From NCBI GenBank assembly GCA_004172935.1, contig SDZD01000049.1:1-49466 (forward strand): a stretch of DNA of 49,466 nt, given 5' to 3'. Each line of letters begins with the position of its first letter. Positions within the stretch are counted from its first letter, which is position 1. Position numbers and translations under genes: made by a program. The notes beneath the pieces are model-generated. The model ran no database searches. It was given only the letters and a program-made list of their open reading frames with translations, and was not told where the DNA came from. This stretch comes from a bacterium (GTDB lineage: Bacteria > Armatimonadota > Abditibacteriia > Abditibacteriales > Abditibacteriaceae). Below are positions 16,828 through 23,800 of this stretch, in pieces.

Positions 16828-17793
16828 TTACGATTTGCCAGCGGACAGGTCGAGGGGAAGTGGCGCGCTACCAGTGGGGGCAACGGGAGTCGTTTGAGGA
16901 AAGCCTGCTCCCATACCAATCATCATCAGGTGTCCTCCCAAATTCCACATCACCGAGTCGCCCTGCCTGGGAAAATTGAGGGCGAGCGTACCTTTGTCAC
17001 CAAATCTAGCATCGAAGTGAGCCGTCGTCTCGGCAGTGAGTGTCATGTGAGACGAGCCGTTGCCGCCGGGGGGATTGCGAACCGAGTCGCTCACGCCCAC
17101 CAGCAATTCTTGCAGCATGGCCTGTGCATCGGGCGAAAGTTGGCCCACAGTCACGTTTATAGCCGTCTTTGTGGGGGTTATGCCCATGACAGGTTTCTTG
17201 AAAGGCACTCCACCTCCATTGGCGACTATGGCGCTGATTTCCTTGCCGACAAACGCCGATAATGCCTTTCGTTTTTGCCTGAGTGCTTGTTCCTGCTCGG
17301 AAGAACCTGCTGTTGCCCACGCGCTTCCAAAGCCATTTTGGATTTCGTTGCGTTCTTCGGTCGAAAGGGCTTTTTCTGGGGCTATCAGCGTATGATCGCT
17401 AAATATCCACAGGCTGGCTCCGGCTAAGGCTGCCGTCGAACCAAGCACCCGCCCGATAGTCGAGCCTTTAACGGCGATGCTGAGTCGCACGGGAAGTACA
17501 TCGCGCACTTCGATGCGCGCCACTACGGAGGGCTTACGGGCCAGCAAGGCTTTTTTGACCCGCCCCACGACCTCTTCCACAGTGAGGCTTTCGGCCTTTA
17601 AATCGAGCGGTGTTCGGCAGGTTTTCTGCATGAGGCTCACTCGCAAAAACTTGTGAGCATCGTCCGGCTGTGTCGCAGCAGTGCGGGCTGTGCCATCGGC
17701 TTTGGCTGCAAGTGAGCCAGACACGAACAGTAAGCTGCACAAGGGCAACAAGACACCCCATTTCCACGATTGGCGAGAGTGAGACGAGTTCAT
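16828..17793 (-). CDS. Family A exported paralogue 5 (first gene of operon, PLDLSAGKS tail)
   Basis: A 321-residue protein and the promoter-proximal member. The signal peptide is WGVLLPLCSLLFVSGSLAAKA. The core TPLDLKAESLTVEEVVGRVKKALLARKPS... and IEVRDVLPVRLSIAVKGSTIG is almost identical to paralogue 3. QLSPDAQAMLQELL is identical to members 1 and 2. A Met/Gly-rich stretch (GGHLMMIGMGAGFPQ) and a short Thr/Pro linker precede LPLDLSAGKS. A good sigma-70-type promoter lies about 70 bases upstream. The function is unknown; envelope localisation is expected from the signal peptide. Confidence 0.85.
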   Translation of the reverse strand: MNSSHSRQSWKWGVLLPLCSLLFVSGSLAAKADGTARTAATQPDDAHKFLRVSLMQKTCRTPLDLKAESLTVEEVVGRVKKALLARKPSVVARIEVRDVLPVRLSIAVKGSTIGRVLGSTAALAGASLWIFSDHTLIAPEKALSTEERNEIQNGFGSAWATAGSSEQEQALRQKRKALSAFVGKEISAIVANGGGVPFKKPVMGITPTKTAINVTVGQLSPDAQAMLQELLVGVSDSVRNPPGGNGSSHMTLTAETTAHFDARFGDKGTLALNFPRQGDSVMWNLGGHLMMIGMGAGFPQTTPVAPTGSAPLPLDLSAGKS

Positions 17794-17865
17794 GTGAGGA
17801 GTTGTTGGCTATGTAGGAGATATTTGTTTCATGTAAAAAACAATGCCTCATAAATAGCTGAACGT

Positions 17866-17894
17866 ATTATCAGATAGACAGGTCATAAGAACAA
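17866..17894 (-). promoter_or_regulatory. Candidate promoter of the family A operon
   Basis: On the minus strand, TTGTTC (17889-17894) and GATAAT (17866-17871) are separated by exactly 17 bases, a good sigma-70-like match. This predicts a 5' untranslated leader of about 65 bases before the start of paralogue 5 at 17793. It lies downstream of the small Pro-rich frame at 17961-18140, so that frame would be transcribed separately. Confidence 0.5.
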
Positions 17895-17960
17895 GAGTTT
17901 TAATGTGAAGCCTAATTTAAATGATATGTGAGCAAGTGTTTTTGAGACAGGGAAAGAGGA

Positions 17961-18140
17961 CTATCGTGGCTTTGTTACGAGAACTGGATATGTTGTGTGA
18001 GGGGGCGTGACGACGGGTGGTGTGACGACAGGGGGCGGATCGGCAGCGACTGCCATATGGGCAACGCAGGACTGCGAAATTGCGCACAACGAAAGCCAGC
18101 CAAGCGCAATTGGAAGTTTTTTGGAGTGGTATGAATGCAT
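17961..18140 (-). CDS. Possible small secreted Pro-rich peptide
   Basis: The frame of 59 residues starts MHSYHSKKLPIALGWLSLCA and continues through a hydrophobic stretch to an AVAADP cleavage-like site. A tail with two PPVVTPP-type repeats follows, then a basic end (LVTKPR). Basic start, hydrophobic core and AxA site look like a genuine signal peptide. The mature part would be only about 23 residues. It could be a small secreted peptide or the decayed 5' end of another exported protein. A slightly longer frame from 18158 is possible. Confidence 0.42.
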   Translation of the reverse strand: MHSYHSKKLPIALGWLSLCAISQSCVAHMAVAADPPPVVTPPVVTPPHTTYPVLVTKPR

Positions 18141-18237
18141 GTGGGGACACCAACTCAACTATGGGGCGCGTTCGTGGAAGTTGAACGTTACCTCAGATAG
18201 ACATGACAAGAATAGGAGAGTTTTGCCTGTGAAAAGT

Positions 18238-18277
18238 GGAATCTTTGCTGCTTTTGCTATAAAGCAGCAAAGATTCC
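18238..18277. promoter_or_regulatory. Perfect 17-bp hairpin upstream of the rhamnosidase gene
   Basis: Arms 18238-18254 and 18261-18277 are perfectly complementary over 17 bp around a 6-base loop (TGCTAT). There is no T-run after it on the plus strand, so it does not look like a simple intrinsic terminator. It lies about 57 bases before the rhamnosidase start and may be an operator or an mRNA leader structure. Confidence 0.6.
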
Positions 18278-18334
18278 GCAAAATGACGGTTTGCGAGGGG
18301 GGAGAACTGCGCTAAATTGTGGGCGTTCTCAATC

Positions 18335-20977
18335 ATGGCAACCAATCTTTCTGTCGCTGATTTGCTCTGCGAAGGCTTCGATTCGCCGCTGGGCCTCACC
18401 GAAGCCCGTCCGCATTTGTCGTGGCGCCTCGACTCGAACCGTTCCGGCGCGCGTCAGGTCGCGTATCGCGTGCGCGCTTCCAGTTCGCCGCAGGGGTTCG
18501 ATGTTCCCGAACTGTGGGATTCGGGCCGCATCGAGTCGAATCAAACAGCCTTCATCGCCTACGATGGCGTGCCATTGTATGGGCGCGAACGGGTGTATTG
18601 GCAGGTCGAAGTCGAAGATGAAACCGGGGCCATCACGCTCAGCGAAGTCGCCTTTTTCGAGACTGGTCTGTTCAAGCATTCCGACTGGGCGGCGCAGTTC
18701 ATCAGCGCCCCCATCGCGGGCGGCCCGCTCACCGTGGCCCCTGTGCCGCGTCTAACGCGCACCTTCTCTCTCGAAAAGCCCGTCAAATCGGCGCGTGTTT
18801 ATGCCACGGCTATCGGCATCTACTTCCTCGAATTGAACGGCAAACGGGTTGGCGACCATGAACTGGCTCCCGGTTGGACCGACTATAAGCAGTCGCTACG
18901 TTTCCAGACCTTCGATGTCACCGAGCAATTGCAAAGCGGCGACAACCTGTGGCGTGCTTATGTCGGCGACGGCTGGGGCGTTGGCTATCTCGCCTGGGAC
19001 CCTCGCCAGCGTTACAGTGATCGCCCCTCCATTTTGGCCCAACTCGAAGTGGAATATGAGGATGGTTCGCACGAGATAATCGGCACCGATGACAAGTGGA
19101 CGTTCGCTTTGGGGCCAATAATGAACGCCGACTTATTGCAGGGCGAGTCCTACAATGCGCAGCTTGGCTGGAAGGAAATGGGCGGCGTTGAGGTCGCTCC
19201 CATTCCCGATAACGTGACGCTTCGCGCCTCCATCGCTCCCCCGGTGCGCGTCACCGAAGAGCTGGCGGCAGTCGCGGTTCATAACGGCGGTTGGTTGCAT
19301 GGTGTTGGGCAGGGCTGGGTGTTCGATCTCGGCCAGAACATGGTGGGGCGCGTGCGCCTCAACTTCTTGGCTCTTAAAAATGCCGTACCTCCCGGCACCA
19401 CCTTCCGTTTGCGCTTCGCCGAAGTTTTGAAGGATGGCCCCCTCGCCACCACGGGGCGCATCTACACCGAGAACCTGCGCAGCGCCGCTCAAACCGATGT
19501 CGTGACCAGCGATGGCGAAATCGACTCGTGGGAGCCAGTCTTCACTTTCCACGGCTTCCGCTATGTCGAGATTTCGGGCTTGGCTACTGTGCTGAATAAG
19601 GATGAAGAGCCGCCGCTTGAGTTCGTGACGGGTGTCGTGATGGGGACCGACATGGCGCGTCGCGGCGACTTCGAGTGTTCGGACAGCCTCATCAACCAGT
19701 TGCAGCGCAACATCGACTGGGGTTGGCGCGGCAACTCGGTGGATATTCCCACCGACTGCCCGCAACGCGACGAGCGTCTGGGCTGGACGGGCGATGCGCA
19801 GGTCTTCTGCGAAACCGCCAACTGGAACCGCGATGCGCGCGGCTTCTGGGCCGAGTGGGCGCGTCAGGTACGCGAGGCTCAAACACCGGAGGGGGGCATT
19901 CCCCCTGTTGTCCCCGATACCGAGGTCGTCAAATCGCCGACAGGAAGCGCCGATGGTGGCCCCGCCTGGGCCGATGCCGTGATTATCTGCCCGTGGACGA
20001 CGTACCGCTCGACGGGCGACATCCGCATCCTTGAGGAGAACTACGATGTCTTCGAGCGCTACGTCGCTTTCCAGAGCAACACCTCGCGCGACTATTTGCG
20101 CTGCTACGATGGCTGCGGCTATTTTCAGGGCTTCGGCGACTGGCTGGCGCTCGATGGCAGCGGCGTCACCGAAGGTGGCACTCCCAAAGAACTGGTTGGC
20201 ACGGCGTTCTACGCGCACTCGGTCAATTTACTATCGAAAATCGCGACGGTGCTGGGCAAAGACGACGATGCCGCCAAATATACCGTGCTGTTCAGCGAAA
20301 TCAAAACCGCCTTTTGCAGCCGCTTCGTTACTCCCGAAGGACGCCTGAGTCCGCCCTACCAGACGCCCTATTTGCTGGCGCTTGAGTTCGACCTGTTGCC
20401 ACAGCAATTGCGCGAGAACGCGGCCAAAGAGTTGGTCGCCGAAATCCGCAAGAACCGCAACAAGCTCTCGACCGGATTCGTTGGTTCGCCTTATATCAAC
20501 GGAGTGCTGACACGCGAGGGCCACCTTGATGTCGCCTACGATTTGCTGCACCAGAAGGCTTGGCCGAGCTGGCTGTATGCCGTGACGCAGAACGCCACCA
20601 CCATCTGGGAACGTTGGGATGGCTGGACACCCGAAAAGGGCTATCAGGATGCGGGCATGAACTCGTTCAACCACTACGCCTACGGCGCCATCGGCGCGTG
20701 GCTGTATGGCTATGTCGCCGGTATCGAACTCGATAGCGATGTGCCGGGCTACGCCAAATTCAACCTGACCCCACGCCCCGGTGGCGAGTTGACGTGGGCT
20801 AAGGCCCATGTCGATAGCGCTCATGGCCGCATCGAAAGCGAATGGCACCTCGAAGATGGCCACTTCAAATACCGTTTCGTAGTGCCCGCCAACACCTCGG
20901 CCACGGTTCTACTGCCCGAAGGCACAACCTTTGATGCCGTCGCCGGAATTTACGAAGGCCAGGTTGAGATGAAGTAG
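18335..20977 (+). CDS. Alpha-L-rhamnosidase, GH78 family
   Basis: An 880-residue inverting glycosidase that releases terminal alpha-L-rhamnose from plant glycosides or pectic polymers. The family architecture is complete: an N-terminal Ig-like domain, a beta-sandwich rhamnose-binding-type domain (residues about 150-320), an (alpha/alpha)6 barrel and a C-terminal beta domain. The barrel signature DCPQRDERLGW spans 474-484 and contains the acidic residues expected for the general acid. WERWDGW (758-764) holds a second Glu expected for the base. No signal peptide is seen, so the enzyme is probably cytoplasmic and acts on imported oligosaccharides or glycosides. The ATG at 18335 is preferred over an in-frame TTG at 18317. 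A strong terminator follows directly. Confidence 0.95.
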   Translation: MATNLSVADLLCEGFDSPLGLTEARPHLSWRLDSNRSGARQVAYRVRASSSPQGFDVPELWDSGRIESNQTAFIAYDGVPLYGRERVYWQVEVEDETGAITLSEVAFFETGLFKHSDWAAQFISAPIAGGPLTVAPVPRLTRTFSLEKPVKSARVYATAIGIYFLELNGKRVGDHELAPGWTDYKQSLRFQTFDVTEQLQSGDNLWRAYVGDGWGVGYLAWDPRQRYSDRPSILAQLEVEYEDGSHEIIGTDDKWTFALGPIMNADLLQGESYNAQLGWKEMGGVEVAPIPDNVTLRASIAPPVRVTEELAAVAVHNGGWLHGVGQGWVFDLGQNMVGRVRLNFLALKNAVPPGTTFRLRFAEVLKDGPLATTGRIYTENLRSAAQTDVVTSDGEIDSWEPVFTFHGFRYVEISGLATVLNKDEEPPLEFVTGVVMGTDMARRGDFECSDSLINQLQRNIDWGWRGNSVDIPTDCPQRDERLGWTGDAQVFCETANWNRDARGFWAEWARQVREAQTPEGGIPPVVPDTEVVKSPTGSADGGPAWADAVIICPWTTYRSTGDIRILEENYDVFERYVAFQSNTSRDYLRCYDGCGYFQGFGDWLALDGSGVTEGGTPKELVGTAFYAHSVNLLSKIATVLGKDDDAAKYTVLFSEIKTAFCSRFVTPEGRLSPPYQTPYLLALEFDLLPQQLRENAAKELVAEIRKNRNKLSTGFVGSPYINGVLTREGHLDVAYDLLHQKAWPSWLYAVTQNATTIWERWDGWTPEKGYQDAGMNSFNHYAYGAIGAWLYGYVAGIELDSDVPGYAKFNLTPRPGGELTWAKAHVDSAHGRIESEWHLEDGHFKYRFVVPANTSATVLLPEGTTFDAVAGIYEGQVEMK

Positions 20978-20996
20978 GGGACGGACGCAAAGAATA

Positions 20997-21038
20997 CGAA
21001 TAGCGCGAGTGGCATTGCCACTCGCGCTATTCGCTTTT
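20997..21038 (+). terminator. Intrinsic terminator after the rhamnosidase gene
   Basis: An 18-bp near-perfect palindrome (20997-21014 paired with 21016-21033) is followed by CTTTTCT. The stem is GC-rich in its upper half. It sits 20 bases behind the rhamnosidase stop. Confidence 0.88.
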
Positions 21039-21156
21039 CTGTGGCTATTCGTAACAAATGGCTAAATGATGCCAGTAGGGATAACAACCAAATCTAACGG
21101 GATTAAAGTGGCGCTATTCGTGGCGCCAAAAAACCGTAGCTTTGGAATTGCCCGAT

Positions 21157-22410
21157 ATGTTGTCTCCCAACGCAGTTCTACCACCTTCGCCTCGCGTGCT
21201 TCTTGTTATGAGGCATTTCGTGGAAAGCTTTTCGCAGTTGCCCGATTTGTTGGCCAATGCTGGCATCCATGTCGATGTCGTCGGCACGGCGCGGGTGCGC
21301 CACATGCGCCACTGCGCGGCGGTTGGCAAATTCACCGAAATTGGAGACGGCGCCGAAGGCTTCAGCCGTGAGTTATCGGCTGAGGTCGGCGGGCAGCAAT
21401 ACGACTCGATCATTCTGGTCGATGAACCCGCGCTCAACGGCGTGCTGGATGCGCTGCACAATAATGAGTCGGTGCCATCGTCCTGCTTGCCGTTCGACCT
21501 TGACGCCCCTCTGGCGGCGGTTCTGGGAAGCAAGGCGCGCTTTTACGAGTTTTGCCAGCAGCACGACATCCGGCTTCCTGCCACCCACATGGCGACCTCG
21601 CGCGATGAGGCCGAAGAGATCGCGCTACGAATTGGTTTCCCCTGTGTGCTGAAAGGCACCACTGGCTCCGGTGGGCAGTCGGTGTACATGATTAACAACC
21701 GCGAAGAGCTATCGCACCAACTGACCCATTGGAACTACGGTTTGCCGATCATCGTGCAGCAGTACATCGCTGGTGTAGCGGCGGCGGCGACCTTCTTCTC
21801 GTTCAAGGGCGAACTGCGGGCGTGGATGGCGACGGCGAACGTGCTTTCGCTCAACGATGGCAAAGGCCCGAAGGTGGCGGCGCGTTTTCTGTGCGACCCT
21901 GCCATTCAAGCGGCGTGCGAGAAGTTTGCACGCCTGGGTAACTACACCGGAATCACCGGCTTCGACTTCATGCTGTCCGATAGTGGCGAGGTGTATATCA
22001 TCGACCCACATTTCGGGCGGTTGACCGCGCTCAGCCACATGGGTCTCTATTGCGGTGTCGATTTCGGGGTTTGCTTACGCGATGCATTGCAGGGCAAAGC
22101 GACGGTACATCATCCCCAGCCCACCGACATCACCGCCGTCAAATTCCCTGAGTGCGTCAACTATGCACTCACAGGCGGCTTCTGGAAATTGATGCGAGTC
22201 GCCTCGCCGTTTTCGTCGCGCACTCGCTACTGCATCAATCCGCGTTTGGGATTGCGTTTCAATCTCACTCTGGCCGGTAAGTCGGTGCTAAAAAGCCTGC
22301 GTTGGCGCCAGAATGTGGCGATAGGCGCCATCAGAAAGCCGCTCAGTCGGGTTAAACAAGCGATGCTGAAAACTGCGGCAATGCTTCGCCAGCAAACCAA
22401 AGTTGCTTAA
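21157..22410 (+). CDS. ATP-grasp domain protein
   Basis: A 417-residue protein of the ATP-grasp superfamily (ATP-dependent carboxylate-amine or related ligases). A Rossmann-like N-terminal part (RVLLVMRHFVESFSQLPDLLANAG) is followed by the ATP-grasp region. That contains FPCVLKGTTGSGGQSVYMI, the phosphate-binding Gly-rich loop with its Lys, and IIVQQYIAG. The metal-binding end is GFDFMLSDSGEVYIIDPHFGRLT. The usual E-x-N at the last motif appears here as IDPHFGR, so metal ligation may differ. Members of this kind often ligate amino acids or sugars to peptides or cofactors. No pathway partner is nearby. The start at 21157 is preferred over a TTG at 21142. Confidence 0.85.
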   Translation: MLSPNAVLPPSPRVLLVMRHFVESFSQLPDLLANAGIHVDVVGTARVRHMRHCAAVGKFTEIGDGAEGFSRELSAEVGGQQYDSIILVDEPALNGVLDALHNNESVPSSCLPFDLDAPLAAVLGSKARFYEFCQQHDIRLPATHMATSRDEAEEIALRIGFPCVLKGTTGSGGQSVYMINNREELSHQLTHWNYGLPIIVQQYIAGVAAAATFFSFKGELRAWMATANVLSLNDGKGPKVAARFLCDPAIQAACEKFARLGNYTGITGFDFMLSDSGEVYIIDPHFGRLTALSHMGLYCGVDFGVCLRDALQGKATVHHPQPTDITAVKFPECVNYALTGGFWKLMRVASPFSSRTRYCINPRLGLRFNLTLAGKSVLKSLRWRQNVAIGAIRKPLSRVKQAMLKTAAMLRQQTKVA

Positions 22411-22500
22411 CACTATTGCCCGCGACGGTGAACTTTTGAGGTAGTGGTTGCGTTATCGGTGGCAACCAACTTTGGCCCCAGTGGTCGAAGGGGAGACTCC

Positions 22501-22995
22501 ATGATGAAAAGGCTATGGTTAGGTGCCGTCTGCGCAGCGCTCGGCGCTGGGGGATGTAGCGGGACAGGACAGAGTTCTACCGCGCAATTGGCTGGTTCGC
22601 CGTCGCGTATTATTCAGGTTTTTAACGATGGTCAGAAGATCGTCGTCAATGGGCAGAATGATGGCAAAAGCCAGTTATCGCTGGTGATGGGGAGTCTGCA
22701 ATGGACGGCCAAATCGGAACGGCCCGATGAGTTCACTGCCTCGTTGGAGCCTTCGAGCAAAGTGCCGCTTGGCAAAGGCGTCACCGGAGAGGGATTCATC
22801 TTCAACGTGGGCGATAGCCGCTTCAACATTTCGGGAAAACCTGTGCCCGAAGGCGAACTGGTGCTGCGTCGGAACTCGCAAATCGTGCAACAAGGGAATG
22901 ACTATGTGGTTGCTGACTTGATGCCCAAGAAAGGCAAACCAATTCCTGTGTTAGTGCGCCTTCAAGAGAAGACCCCCGCTAAACCGAGCGCCTGA
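22501..22995 (+). CDS. Hypothetical lipoprotein
   Basis: A 164-residue predicted lipoprotein. MMKRLWLGAVCAALGAGGC is a signal peptide with a lipobox-like GAGGC (Cys19). A purine-rich AAGGGGAGA ends about 5 bases before the ATG and is one of the few convincing ribosome-binding sites in the window; it decides this start over an upstream in-frame codon at 22444. The mature part is rich in beta strands (IIQVFNDGQKIVVNG, LSLVMGSLQWTAKSER). No known family is recognised. Confidence 0.8.
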   Translation: MMKRLWLGAVCAALGAGGCSGTGQSSTAQLAGSPSRIIQVFNDGQKIVVNGQNDGKSQLSLVMGSLQWTAKSERPDEFTASLEPSSKVPLGKGVTGEGFIFNVGDSRFNISGKPVPEGELVLRRNSQIVQQGNDYVVADLMPKKGKPIPVLVRLQEKTPAKPSA

Positions 22996-23151
22996 ATCAT
23001 AGTTTGAACAGTCGATTTACCTCTCGGAATGAGGAGACTCAATGCGTCCAAGAGAGACTGTTGCAATTCAGTGAGTGGTTCCTCTCTAGCGAAGCTGGGG
23101 AGGTTAGGAGGGGCTAAAATGCCAGATTCCTTCAGTCCAAGTGTTTAAATT

Positions 23152-23655
23152 ATGTTAATCAGAGCCGAGCAGCCAAAAGATAAAGACGCCGTTTACCACG
23201 TCAACGAAGCGGCCTTCTGTCGCCCCGATGAGGCCCAACTAGTCGATAGATTGCGCGATGGAGGGCAAGTCACTCTGTCGCTGGTCGCAGTAGTCGAGGA
23301 GCAAATCGTCGGGCACGTGCTGTTTGGCCCGATTGCTCTTCAGGATGGGGAGGTAACCCACAGCGCGGTCAGCCTCGCGCCGTTGGCCGTGTTGCCAGCG
23401 TTCCAGAAACAGGGCATCGGTTCGGCGCTGGTGCGGCAGGGATTGGACGAACTGCGCGCTGCTGGACACAGCGCCGTCGTGGTGTTAGGGCACCACGATT
23501 ACTACCCGAAGTTCGGTTTCGAGACGGCGTCGAAGCACGGCATTACCTGCCCTTACGATGCCCCCGATGAAGCTTTCATGGTAGCGATTCTTTCCCCCGA
23601 AGGTTTGGATGGTCTCAAAGGGAGGGTGGTCTATCCGCCCCAGTTCGAGGGCTAA
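23152..23655 (+). CDS. GNAT family N-acetyltransferase (YhbS-like)
   Basis: A 167-residue acetyltransferase. The sequence MLIRAEQPKDKDAVYHVNEAAF and the middle AVSLAPLAVLPAFQKQGIGSALVRQGL contain the acetyl-CoA-binding QGIGSAL loop. GHHDYYPKFGFETASKHGI is the typical YhbS end motif, where the His-x-x-Tyr-Tyr-Pro-x-Phe-Gly-Phe segment closes the active site. Substrates of this group are not well defined. It stands alone, with a roughly 155-base non-coding gap on its left and an intergenic gap on its right. Confidence 0.92.
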   Translation: MLIRAEQPKDKDAVYHVNEAAFCRPDEAQLVDRLRDGGQVTLSLVAVVEEQIVGHVLFGPIALQDGEVTHSAVSLAPLAVLPAFQKQGIGSALVRQGLDELRAAGHSAVVVLGHHDYYPKFGFETASKHGITCPYDAPDEAFMVAILSPEGLDGLKGRVVYPPQFEG

Positions 23656-23800
23656 TCAGACGGCTACTTGAGTCAAATATTGCTTCGCAACTTAAGCGCT
23701 TCAGTTTTTTCAATAAATTCATCAAATCAGACAAGAAATTGAGTTAATTTGCCCTCATTATTGGGTAGAACTCATGCTCTCTGTTCCTGTTGACCAAGAC

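Noticed and set aside
17997..18045. GGGTGGTGTGACGACAGGGGG-type direct repeats read as a possible tandem repeat locus
   Set aside because: They are explained by the PPVVTPP codons of the small secreted peptide and are too few for a tandem-repeat array.
22996..23151. Possible structured RNA between the lipoprotein and the YhbS-like gene
   Set aside because: A few short complementary stretches exist, but no stable fold or known RNA motif could be supported.
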